Source: Anaerolineae bacterium
Lineage (GTDB): Bacteria; Chloroflexota; Anaerolineae; Aggregatilineales; Aggregatilineaceae
DNA: 5,438 bases
Reading direction: 5' to 3'
Assembly: GCA_020848665.1 (NCBI GenBank)
Contig: JADLHR010000452.1
Coordinates: forward strand, 1 to 5,438
In this document: one piece after another, positions 1 to 5,438 of the stretch
Numbering within the stretch: the first letter of the stretch is position 1
Layout: each line of letters opens with the position of its first letter
The notes under the pieces: generated by a model
Told to the model about the DNA's origin: nothing
Databases searched by the model: none
Seen by the model: only the letters and a program-made list of their open reading frames with translations
Made by a program: the position numbers and the translations under genes

Positions 1-16
1 GCACGCGCAAATCGGC

Positions 17-1198
17 CTACTTGTCGTTCAGCGCGACGACCCCCGGCAGCTCCTGGCCTTCGAGAAGCTCCAGGCTGGCGCCGCCGCCTGTCGAGATGTG
101 TGACATCCGGCCGGCCAGGCCGGCCTGCTGCACCGCCGCCGCCGAGTCGCCGCCACCGATGATCGTGGTCGCGTTGGACTCGGCCAGAATCTCGGCAATC
201 TGGAAGGTGCCTTTGGCGAAATTCGGCATCTCAAAGACGCCCATCGGCCCGTTCCAGACGACGGTGCGCGCGTCGCGCAGGATCGCGCGGAACTGCTCGA
301 CCGCGCCCGGCCCGATGTCCAGCACGCGCCAGCCGGCCGGCACGCCTTCGGCAGGATCAATCGTGCGCACGTTCGCGTTGTTGTCGAAGGCGTCCGCGAT
401 CACGACTTCTTCCGGCAGCACCAGCTTGTCGCCGCCCTTTTCCAGCAGGCTCGTCGCTGTGTCAAGCGCCTCAGCCTCGACCAGCGAGTCGCCCATGTCG
501 TAGCCTTTCGCCTTGAAGAAGGTGTTTGCCATCCCGCCGCCGATCAAGAGCCGGTCGCACTTGCCGAGCAGCGCCTCAATCACGCCGATCTTGTCGGACA
601 CTTTCGCGCCGCCCAGGATTGCGACGAAGGGTCGCTCCGGGTTGGCGATCGCGTTCGCCAGATAGGTCAGCTCTTTTTCCATCAGGAATCCGGCGACCGC
701 CGGCAAAAAGTGCGCTACGCCTTCGGTTGAGGCATGCGCGCGGTGCGCCGAGCCGAACGCGTCGTTGACGTAGACATCACCCAGCTCCGCAAGCTGGCGG
801 GCGTAGGCTTCGTCGTTTTTTTTCTCGGCTTTGTGGAAGCGCGTGTTTTCCAGCAGCAGCACGCCGCCATCCGGCACCGCCTCAGCAGCTTTTCTCGCGA
901 TCTCGCCGACACTGTCTTCCGAGAACGCCACGTCCACGCCGAGCAGATCGGCCAGGACCGGCACGACCGGGCGCAGCGAGTACTTGGGGTCCGGCTCGTC
1001 TTTCGGGCGGCCCAGGTGCGACATCAGCGCGATGTAGCGCGGGTGCTGGTCGAGGATGTATTTCAGGGTCGGGATCGCAGCGCGGATGCGGGTGTCGTCC
1101 GTCACTTTGCCGTGCTCGTCGATCGGCACGTTAAAATCGACGCGGACCAGTACGCGCTTGCCAGTAAGGTCAATATCACGAACCGTCTTCTTGTCCAT
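17..1198 (-). CDS. pgk: Phosphoglycerate kinase
   Basis: Cytosolic enzyme that interconverts 1,3-bisphosphoglycerate + ADP and 3-phosphoglycerate + ATP in glycolysis and gluconeogenesis. The 393-residue product has the usual bacterial length and shows the family motifs in order: RVDFNVP (19-25) with substrate-binding Asp21 and Asn23, SHLGRP (60-65), ENTRF (117-121) with Arg120, AHRAHAS (151-157) with Arg153, the nucleotide-site segment GGAKVSDKI (196-204), WNGPMGVFE (315-323), GGGDSAAA (348-355) and the C-terminal HISTGGGASLELLEG (367-381). The ATG at 1198 is preceded by AAGGAG (1210-1205) with a 6-base spacer, which fixes the start. It lies 101 bases downstream of gap on the same strand and is probably co-transcribed with it. 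All key residues I can place are present and nothing looks truncated. The stop is 16 bases from the window edge, so any terminator lies outside. Confidence 0.98.
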   Translation of the reverse strand: MDKKTVRDIDLTGKRVLVRVDFNVPIDEHGKVTDDTRIRAAIPTLKYILDQHPRYIALMSHLGRPKDEPDPKYSLRPVVPVLADLLGVDVAFSEDSVGEIARKAAEAVPDGGVLLLENTRFHKAEKKNDEAYARQLAELGDVYVNDAFGSAHRAHASTEGVAHFLPAVAGFLMEKELTYLANAIANPERPFVAILGGAKVSDKIGVIEALLGKCDRLLIGGGMANTFFKAKGYDMGDSLVEAEALDTATSLLEKGGDKLVLPEEVVIADAFDNNANVRTIDPAEGVPAGWRVLDIGPGAVEQFRAILRDARTVVWNGPMGVFEMPNFAKGTFQIAEILAESNATTIIGGGDSAAAVQQAGLAGRMSHISTGGGASLELLEGQELPGVVALNDK

Positions 1199-1230
1199 AC
1201 GGAACTCCTTGTCTGGGCCTTCTCAGCAAA

Positions 1231-1264
1231 GCGAGGGCCGGACCTGCATCGGCCCTGCCCTCGC
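1231..1264 (-). other. Hairpin in the gap-pgk intergenic region
   Basis: The 101-base spacer between gap and pgk contains perfect 8-base arms, GCGAGGGC at 1231-1238 and GCCCTCGC at 1257-1264 (plus-strand reading). Nested within them is a second pairing, AGGGCCG (1234-1240) with CGGCCCT (1250-1256). The two pairings share bases 1234-1238 and so exclude each other. Read on the minus strand, only three U residues follow, then GCU, so this is a poor intrinsic terminator. It could be an RNA-processing or stability element that sets gap versus pgk levels, or a partial attenuator. The pairing is seen in the sequence; the role is inference. Confidence 0.45.
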
Positions 1265-1299
1265 GCGAATGCCAAACGGACTGCTCGCGGCGCTCCGGC

Positions 1300-2313
1300 T
1301 TAGAGCGCGTCCGCGATCATCTTGGCGAGGTCAGCCGTGCGGGCTGAATATCCCCACTCGTTGTCGTACCAGGCCAGGACCTTAACCATCGTGCCCTGGA
1401 AGACGGTCGTGAACTCGGCGTCAACGATGCTCGAACGCTCGTCGCCCTTGAAGTCCATCGATACCAACGGCTCGTCGCACACGCCCAGGATGCCCTTCAT
1501 CGGACCACTGGCCGCTTCACGGAACCTGGCGAGCAGCTCGTCGGTCGTAGTTTCGCGCTCCAGCTCGCCGACGAAGTCCACCAGCGAGACGGTCGGGGTC
1601 GGGACGCGCACCGAGATGCCGTCGAACTTACCCTTTAGCTCCGGGATCACCAGAGCGACAGCCTTGGCCGCGCCAGTGGTGGTCGGGATCATGCTCAGGG
1701 CAGCGGCGCGGGCGCGGCGCAGGTCGCTGTGCGGCAGGTCGAGGATGCGCTGGTCGTTGGTATAGGCGTGGATGGTGGTCATCAGGCCGCGCTTGATCCC
1801 GTATGAGTCATTTACGACCTTAGCAACCGGGGCCAGACAGTTGGTGGTGCAGGAGGCGTTCGAGATAATGTTGTCCTTGGCGTTGTCGTACTTGTCATCG
1901 TTCACACCGAGCACAATCGTCAGGTCAACCTCGCCCTTGGCCGGAGCAGAGATGATAACCTTCTTCGCGCCAGCGTCGATGTGCGGCTGCACCTTCTCGC
2001 GGCTGCGGAAGACGCCCGTGCTCTCGATGACGATGTCCACGCCCAGGTCGCCCCAGGGCAGTTTGCCCGGATCGCGCTCGGCGAGCGCCTTGACCGCCTT
2101 ACCGTTGATGGTCAGGACGCCGTCGCTGACCACAACTTCGTCGTCGGTGATGCCATACGAGGAGTCGTACTTGTACAAGTGAGCCATCGTCCGGAGGTCA
2201 CCGAGGTCATTGAACGCGACGACTTCCAGATCATTGGGATACTTGTCCATGATGATCTTCATGACCTGGCGCCCGATGCGACCAAAGCCATTGATACCAA
2301 CACGTGTTGCCAT
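1300..2313 (-). CDS. gap: Type I glyceraldehyde-3-phosphate dehydrogenase, NAD-type
   Basis: Cytosolic enzyme that oxidises and phosphorylates glyceraldehyde 3-phosphate to 1,3-bisphosphoglycerate, the substrate of the adjacent pgk product. The 337-residue length is standard. The N-terminal Rossmann motif GINGFGRIGR (6-15) is followed by FNDL (34-37), whose Asp36 matches the Asp32 that selects NAD in the Bacillus stearothermophilus enzyme. The catalytic segment SNASCTTNCLAP (151-162) carries Cys155, and His182 lies in TTIHAYTNDQ (179-188). Leu193-Pro194 in LDLPHSDLRRAR (191-202) match the Leu187-Pro188 pair of NAD-specific enzymes. The phosphate-site Arg236 is in SVRVPTP, and the C-terminal WYDNEWGYS (315-323) is intact. 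AAGGAG (2328-2323) sits 9 bases before the ATG and supports this start. The gene lies between yvcK and pgk on one strand. NAD use is inferred from residues, and the protein could work in both glycolytic and gluconeogenic directions. Confidence 0.98.
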   Translation of the reverse strand: MATRVGINGFGRIGRQVMKIIMDKYPNDLEVVAFNDLGDLRTMAHLYKYDSSYGITDDEVVVSDGVLTINGKAVKALAERDPGKLPWGDLGVDIVIESTGVFRSREKVQPHIDAGAKKVIISAPAKGEVDLTIVLGVNDDKYDNAKDNIISNASCTTNCLAPVAKVVNDSYGIKRGLMTTIHAYTNDQRILDLPHSDLRRARAAALSMIPTTTGAAKAVALVIPELKGKFDGISVRVPTPTVSLVDFVGELERETTTDELLARFREAASGPMKGILGVCDEPLVSMDFKGDERSSIVDAEFTTVFQGTMVKVLAWYDNEWGYSARTADLAKMIADAL

Positions 2314-2334
2314 GTTTCTTCACTCCTTACTAGA

Positions 2335-2346
2335 GTCCGTTCGGAC
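2335..2346. repeat. Short inverted repeat in the gap leader
   Basis: GTCCG-TT-CGGAC has 5-base arms around a 2-base centre. It lies between the candidate gap -10 box and the gap ribosome binding site. The position would suit an operator half-site pair close to the transcription start, but the arms are short enough to arise by chance in GC-rich DNA. Confidence 0.25.
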
Positions 2347-2351
2347 GATCC

Positions 2352-2380
2352 ATTATCCTGGGAACAGGCTGCGGTTAAGC
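2352..2380 (-). promoter_or_regulatory. Possible internal promoter for gap-pgk
   Basis: Read on the minus strand, GATAAT (2357-2352) matches five of six bases of the TATAAT -10 consensus and lies about 40 bases before the gap start codon. The hexamer 17 bases upstream is GCTTAA (2380-2375), a poor -35; TTAACC at a 15-base spacing is only slightly better. The match is plausible for an activator-dependent or weak promoter and would let gap-pgk be expressed separately from yvcK. It rests on the -10 alone. Confidence 0.3.
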
Positions 2381-2387
2381 AGCCTGT
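2364..2387. repeat. 9-bp inverted repeat / hairpin between yvcK and gap
   Basis: ACAGGCTGC (2364-2372) and GCAGCCTGT (2379-2387) form a perfect 9-base stem around a 6-base loop in the 106-base spacer. On the minus strand it is followed by TTCCCAGG, not a U-run, so it is not a convincing terminator for yvcK. It overlaps the -35 position of the candidate gap promoter, so it could be an operator for a dimeric regulator or a hairpin protecting the yvcK transcript's 3' end. The repeat is certain; the function is not. Confidence 0.5.
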
Positions 2388-2419
2388 CCGTCTTGCTCGC
2401 CGTCTTATTTGCCTGTTGC

Positions 2420-3745
2420 TCAGCCTGCGACGGACGCTTCGTGCCGGGTCGGTACGCCGGCCAGAGCACGCTCGTAGGCAGCAAACAACGCCTGGGTGAG
2501 TTTTTGCGGGTCATGACGCCAGGGCTGTTCTGCGTCGGTGAGATCGGCCCACTGCACGTCGTAACGCCGGGTGATCGAGTCGTCGGCGGCAGGGCGCACG
2601 TAGTGCGTATTCTCACCGGCGTTCTTCGCGGGATAGTGATTGTTGGCAATCACTGTCTGAAAAACGCCGCCGCCAACATGCGTTTCCAGCGCTTGCACGT
2701 GATCGGCCACCGTGTACCCGTCGGTCTCTCCGGCCTGCGTTGCCACATTACAAATATACACACAGTAGGCGCCGCTGGCCCGGATCGCTTCGACCATTCC
2801 CGGAACGAGCAGGTTTGGCAGGATGCTCGTGTACAGGCTGCCTGGCCCGATCACGATCAGGTCCGCGCCGAGGATTGCCTGCAACGCCTCAGGATAGGCG
2901 CGGATCCGGTCCGGGTGCAAAAAGACGCGCTCGATCTTACCACCCGATCCGGGAATTTGCGACTCACCGCTGACGCGGCGAAGCCGGGTTTCGCCGGGGA
3001 TTCGTACCTCGGCCATCAGCACCACGTCATCTTGCAGCGTCGAAGGCAGAACCCGACCTTCAACCGCCAGCACCTGCGCTGTCTCGGCCAGCGCACGGTC
3101 CATGCTGCCGGTGATGTCCGCCATCGCGGTGAGAAACAGGTTTCCGAAATTGTGCCCACCCAGCCCGCCATGCGCGAAACGGTACTGGAAAAGCTGCGTC
3201 ATCAGGTCTTCATCGTTAGCGAGCGCGGCGATGTTGCTGCGCAGATCACCGGGCGGCAGCACGCCCAGCTCGCGCCGCAGACGCCCGGAACTGCCGCCAT
3301 CGTCAGCAGCGGTGACGATCGCCGTGATATTGCCGGTCGTGCGTTTCAGCCCGCGCAAAACGCTCGGCAGGCCCGTTCCGCCCCCGATAGCGACAACCTT
3401 CAGGCCGCGCTGGCGCCGGCTGTGTGCGTACATCACGTCGATCAGCGACTCGTGGCGGCGCAGCGCGAAGGGCGCCATGATCGAGCGGTTGAGTTGGTAG
3501 AAAGCGAGCGCGATCGCACCGGCGCCGACGACGACCGACAGCCCGACCCGCGCCCAGGGCGAGAGAAACCGCAGCGTGACCAGGGTGAGCAGGGGCGGGA
3601 AGTCCGACGAGCGGACGAGTGTCAGGATCACCTGGGCGACACCAAGACCGAGCACGGTGATTCCGAACATCAGCAGCACCAGCCAGCGCTTGAGACGCAG
3701 GCCGGGGGTCAGCCATTTCTTTACTGTGTGGCGCTGGCGCTGCAT
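2420..3745 (-). CDS. yvcK: YvcK/CofD-like gluconeogenesis factor with N-terminal membrane anchor
   Basis: Member of the YvcK family (CofD-like fold). In Bacillus subtilis and relatives these proteins are needed for growth on gluconeogenic carbon sources, affect cell shape and peptidoglycan supply, and bind UDP-sugars; no enzymatic reaction is established. Of 441 residues, about 115-430 form the family domain: GGGTGLPSVLRGLK (121-134), TAADDGGSSGRLR (145-157), LPPGDLRSNIAALA (163-176), HNFGNLFL (198-205), GPGSLYTSILPNLL (300-313) and CNVATQAGETDGYTVADH (332-349). The first ~90 residues hold two hydrophobic stretches (about 21-43 and 67-84) separated by a polar loop, predicting a membrane hairpin that puts the domain at the inner membrane face. 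B. subtilis YvcK is about 320 residues and lacks this. The ATG at 3745 is the only ATG before an in-frame stop upstream, with a TAAGGA 12 bases before it. No rapZ- or whiA-like neighbours are present; the gene instead precedes gap-pgk. Confidence 0.93.
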   Translation of the reverse strand: MQRQRHTVKKWLTPGLRLKRWLVLLMFGITVLGLGVAQVILTLVRSSDFPPLLTLVTLRFLSPWARVGLSVVVGAGAIALAFYQLNRSIMAPFALRRHESLIDVMYAHSRRQRGLKVVAIGGGTGLPSVLRGLKRTTGNITAIVTAADDGGSSGRLRRELGVLPPGDLRSNIAALANDEDLMTQLFQYRFAHGGLGGHNFGNLFLTAMADITGSMDRALAETAQVLAVEGRVLPSTLQDDVVLMAEVRIPGETRLRRVSGESQIPGSGGKIERVFLHPDRIRAYPEALQAILGADLIVIGPGSLYTSILPNLLVPGMVEAIRASGAYCVYICNVATQAGETDGYTVADHVQALETHVGGGVFQTVIANNHYPAKNAGENTHYVRPAADDSITRRYDVQWADLTDAEQPWRHDPQKLTQALFAAYERALAGVPTRHEASVAG

Positions 3746-3778
3746 GGCGGCGGAGCATCCTTACTCTGCGCGCGATCT

Positions 3779-3794
3779 ATCCCTGACAAGGGAT
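3779..3794. repeat. 6-bp inverted repeat at the yvcK promoter
   Basis: ATCCCT (3779-3784) and AGGGAT (3789-3794) are perfect arms around the tetranucleotide GACA. The repeat abuts and slightly overlaps the candidate yvcK -10 box (3798-3793, minus strand) and would cover its transcription start. That suits a repressor operator or a 5'-leader hairpin. The repeat is seen; the function is inferred. Confidence 0.35.
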
Positions 3795-3798
3795 TCTA
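3793..3798 (-). promoter_or_regulatory. Candidate -10 box for yvcK
   Basis: On the minus strand, TAGAAT matches five of six bases of TATAAT and lies 47 bases upstream of the yvcK start codon, predicting a leader of about 40 bases. The hexamer 17 bases further upstream, GTGGAA, matches the -35 consensus poorly, so this is a weak call. Confidence 0.35.
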
Positions 3799-3857
3799 GC
3801 GTGATTGGGACCGTCTTCCACACACCGTTCGGCAATGAATTCGTCGCTGAGAATCAC

Positions 3858-3885
3858 TTGACGGATCGGGCGGGCGTGTTACAAC
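3858..3885 (+). promoter_or_regulatory. Candidate sigma-70-type promoter for apgM
   Basis: TTGACG (3858-3863, five of six -35 bases) is followed after a 16-base spacer by TACAAC (3880-3885, four of six -10 bases). A TG at 3877-3878 gives an extended -10 arrangement. Transcription would start near 3892 and leave a leader of about 90 bases before the apgM start. It is the best promoter match I found in the window. An alternative -10-like TATAAA at 3949-3954 lacks a recognisable -35. Confidence 0.5.
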
Positions 3886-3968
3886 TATGGCGCAACGACG
3901 TACTGCAGCATGGCGTACCGGGCGAAGACGACGGTTCATAGCAGTCGATATAAATCGGCTGACCAGAC

Positions 3969-3975
3969 AGGAAGG
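3969..3975 (+). promoter_or_regulatory. Ribosome binding site fixing the apgM start
   Basis: AGGAAGG lies 6 bases upstream of the ATG at 3982. This ATG, rather than the in-frame ATG at 3910, gives a protein of normal family length whose conserved segment begins shortly after the start. No comparable site was noted before 3910. Confidence 0.75.
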
Positions 3976-3981
3976 TTTATC

Positions 3982-5196
3982 ATGGCTAATTTCCACTTGA
4001 CCCGCCAGCTCACCACCGCGCACGGCGGAAAAATCATTCTGCTGGTTATGGACGGGCTGGGCGGTTTGCCGATGACACAGGACGGCCCGACGGAGCTGGA
4101 AGCAGCGTATACCCCGAACCTCGACCGGCTGGCGCGCGAGGGCAGCGTCGGGCTGAGCATCCCGGTCGTGCGCGGTGTGGCACCCGGCAGCGGCCCAGCG
4201 CACCTGGCGCTGTTTGGCTACGACCCACTCGAATATGAGATCGGGCGCGGCGTGCTTGAGGCGACCGGCATCGGGCTGGAAGTCAATCCGGGAGACGTGG
4301 CGATTCGCGGCAACTTCTGCACAGTTGATGATCAGGGCCTGATCACCGACCGCCGCGCGGGGCGTATCCCGACCGAAGAAGGGGCCAGGCGAATCGAGCT
4401 CCTGCGCCAGATCGCGCTCCCCGGCGTAACCATTGACATCGAGATCGCAAAGGAGTACCGCTTTGCGATGGTGCTGCGCGGCGACAACCTGCATGACGCG
4501 ATCGCGGACACCGACCCGCAGGTTACTGGTGTCGCGCCGCTCCCGGCGGCGGCGCTCGATCCGGCCGCTGAGCATACCGCCGACCTGGTCAATCAGTGGC
4601 TCGCTCAGGCGCGCGACGTGCTGCGCGGGCACGAACCGGCCAATATGGTTACGCTGCGCGGCTTTGCGATGGAGCCGGGCCTGCCGAAGTATGGCGATGT
4701 GTACCAGCTTAAGGCAGCGTGCGTGGCAGTCTATCCGATGTACAAGGGTGTTTCAAAGCTGGTCGGCATGGACGTGATCCAGACCTCAAGCGCTGACTCG
4801 ACCCGCGACGAGTTCGGGCACGTGGCGCGCGTCTGGAACGACTACGATTTTATCTTCTGCCACATTAAATACACCGACAGCCGGGGTGAGGACGGCGATT
4901 TCGACGGAAAGGTGAAGGTCATCGAGGGCGTGGACGAGGCGCTCCCGGTGCTGCTCGGCCTCAAGCCTGACGTGCTGATCGTTACTGGCGACCACTCGAC
5001 ACCGGCCAAATACCGCGCTCATAGCTGGCACCCGGTTCCGACGCTGCTTTGGGCGCCGGAAACCCACATGCCGGACCGCGCGCAGTCGTTTGGCGAGCGT
5101 GAGTGCATGTGCGGGGCGCTCGGCCACTTCGCGGCGTCCGATCTGATGATGCTGGCGCTGGCGCACGCTAAGCGCCTGGTGAAGTTCGGCGCCTGA
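3982..5196 (+). CDS. apgM: Cofactor-independent phosphoglycerate mutase, archaeal (ApgM) type
   Basis: Interconverts 3- and 2-phosphoglycerate, the step after PGK, with a metal-dependent alkaline-phosphatase-superfamily fold. From the ATG at 3982 the product is 404 residues, normal for ApgM and much shorter than the ~510-residue classical bacterial GpmI. Visible motifs are LVMDGLGG (21-28) with metal ligand Asp24; TPNLDRLAREG (44-54); the nucleophile segment PGSGPAHLALFGYDP (68-82) with probable phosphorylated Ser70; HIKYTDSRGEDGD (294-306); VTGDHSTP (334-341) with Asp337 and His338; and HSWHPVPTLLW (347-357). It diverges from yvcK and is followed by an intrinsic terminator, so it is probably monocistronic. 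The metal-site segment reads GED where I would expect a GHD-like pattern from memory of archaeal members. A related subfamily is proposed to act as homoserine kinase, but the gap and pgk neighbours and the sequence favour a mutase. Confidence 0.93.
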   Translation: MANFHLTRQLTTAHGGKIILLVMDGLGGLPMTQDGPTELEAAYTPNLDRLAREGSVGLSIPVVRGVAPGSGPAHLALFGYDPLEYEIGRGVLEATGIGLEVNPGDVAIRGNFCTVDDQGLITDRRAGRIPTEEGARRIELLRQIALPGVTIDIEIAKEYRFAMVLRGDNLHDAIADTDPQVTGVAPLPAAALDPAAEHTADLVNQWLAQARDVLRGHEPANMVTLRGFAMEPGLPKYGDVYQLKAACVAVYPMYKGVSKLVGMDVIQTSSADSTRDEFGHVARVWNDYDFIFCHIKYTDSRGEDGDFDGKVKVIEGVDEALPVLLGLKPDVLIVTGDHSTPAKYRAHSWHPVPTLLWAPETHMPDRAQSFGERECMCGALGHFAASDLMMLALAHAKRLVKFGA

Positions 5197-5220
5197 TTGC
5201 ACGGCGCGCACGGAAAGCGA

Positions 5221-5247
5221 ACGGGGCCGCGTGGCCCCGTTTTTGTT
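5221..5247 (+). terminator. Intrinsic terminator after apgM
   Basis: ACGGGGCC (5221-5228) and GGCCCCGT (5233-5240) form a perfect 8-base GC-rich stem with a GCGT loop. The stem runs straight into a T-run (five T from 5240 to 5244, then GTT). It begins 25 bases after the apgM stop. On the opposite strand the stem is followed by TCGCTTTCC, a weaker U-tract, so it may also stop the convergent gene that ends at 5260. Confidence 0.9.
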
Positions 5248-5259
5248 GGCGGCGCTGGC

Positions 5260-5438
5260 TTACTTGCTGTGCCGCGCCGCGAGCCGTGCACCCGCGATAG
5301 CGCTCAGCGTCCCCATAAATGTCAGCCCGCCGATCGCCAGCGCCGCGTCGAACCAGAAGCGCTCCGGGAACAGGCGGATCAGCGTCGCGCGCGTGCTGAA
5401 CAGCCACGAATCGCCCTCGAAGAACAACTTGTGAAAGC
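5260..5438 (-). CDS. C-terminal end of a DUF1461/TIGR01906-like integral membrane protein (partial)
   Basis: A minus-strand reading frame enters from the right window edge and ends at a TAA at 5262-5260, leaving 58 complete codons and no start in the window. The visible part begins FHKLFFEGDSWLF, continues with TLIRLFPERFWFDAA (residues 18-32 of the fragment), then has a hydrophobic helix (about 31-54) and a short basic tail ending AARHSK. The pattern FHxLFF-x-GDSWLF followed by LIRLFPxxFW matches my recollection of the C-terminus of the DUF1461 (TIGR01906) family of multi-pass membrane proteins, whose function is unknown. It is convergent with apgM, with the shared terminator between them. 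The family call rests on this short stretch; the upstream membrane helices lie outside the window. Confidence 0.8.
   Translation of the reverse strand, partial: FHKLFFEGDSWLFSTRATLIRLFPERFWFDAALAIGGLTFMGTLSAIAGARLAARHSK

Larger units (their letters stand above)
3746..3981. other. Divergent intergenic region between yvcK and apgM
   Basis: These 236 bases separate two divergently transcribed genes and must carry control signals for both. They contain a plus-strand promoter candidate, a weaker minus-strand one with an inverted repeat beside it, and the ribosome binding sites of both genes. An in-frame upstream ATG at 3910 would extend apgM by 24 residues, but those residues show no family similarity. 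I see no convincing RNA gene or other coding region here. Confidence 0.6.

Noticed and set aside
1..16. Left edge after the pgk stop checked for a terminator or next gene
   Set aside because: Only 16 bases remain and no hairpin or start signal is visible.
734..1303. 189-codon plus-strand open frame antisense to pgk
   Set aside because: It overlaps conserved pgk coding sequence for most of its length and its translation resembles no family I know.
2364..2387. Hairpin after yvcK considered as an intrinsic terminator
   Set aside because: A perfect stem, but followed by TTCCCAGG on the transcribed strand rather than a run of U; reported only as an inverted repeat.
2210..3799. 529-codon plus-strand open frame antisense to yvcK and the start of gap
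   Set aside because: It lies opposite two strongly recognisable genes. Its translation is rich in Arg, Gln, His and Asp with no recognisable motif, as expected for the antisense frame of GC-rich coding DNA.
3945..3957. CGAT-ATAA-ATCG micro-palindrome and TATAAA box just upstream of apgM
   Set aside because: The 4-base arms are too short to support and no -35 lies at a suitable distance; the promoter at 3858-3885 is better.
3910..3981. Upstream in-frame ATG that would lengthen ApgM by 24 residues
   Set aside because: The ATG at 3982 has a strong AGGAAGG at good spacing and gives a typical family length. The extra residues look like translated leader sequence.
3796..4632. 278-codon minus-strand open frame opposite apgM
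   Set aside because: Antisense to clear ApgM motifs, low-complexity Arg-rich translation and no recognisable domain; treated as a shadow frame.

Overview
This is a GC-rich bacterial chromosomal window holding an ordinary central-metabolism block. It has four complete protein genes and the 3' end of a fifth. Three of them encode consecutive steps of lower glycolysis/gluconeogenesis: glyceraldehyde-3-phosphate dehydrogenase (gap), phosphoglycerate kinase (pgk) and an archaeal-type cofactor-independent phosphoglycerate mutase (apgM). The fourth is a membrane-anchored YvcK/CofD-like 'gluconeogenesis factor'. The gene mix (apgM instead of the usual bacterial mutases, a YvcK with N-terminal membrane helices, and a DUF1461/TIGR01906-type membrane protein) would fit the Chloroflexota. 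That assignment is an inference from gene content, not from a marker gene.

Layout. On the minus strand, transcription runs right to left: yvcK (3745 to 2420), gap (2313 to 1300), pgk (1198 to 17). The gaps are about 106 and 101 bases, and each contains a hairpin. On the plus strand, apgM (3982 to 5196) diverges from yvcK across a 236-base intergenic region with a good plus-strand promoter candidate and a weaker minus-strand one. A compact intrinsic terminator at about 5221-5247 follows apgM. Just past it, a minus-strand gene cut by the window edge ends at 5260; it has no start inside the window.

How the genes work together. GAPDH makes 1,3-bisphosphoglycerate, PGK converts it to 3-phosphoglycerate, and ApgM interconverts 3- and 2-phosphoglycerate. 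YvcK proteins in other bacteria are needed for growth on gluconeogenic carbon sources and bind UDP-sugars. Its placement directly upstream of gap-pgk and divergent to apgM therefore suggests coordinated control of lower glycolytic flux and envelope-precursor supply.

I found no mobile element, CRISPR array, RNA gene or clearly new system. The points most worth a second look are the yvcK/glycolysis linkage, the YvcK membrane anchor, the ApgM active-site segment, and small inverted repeats sitting in promoter-like positions.
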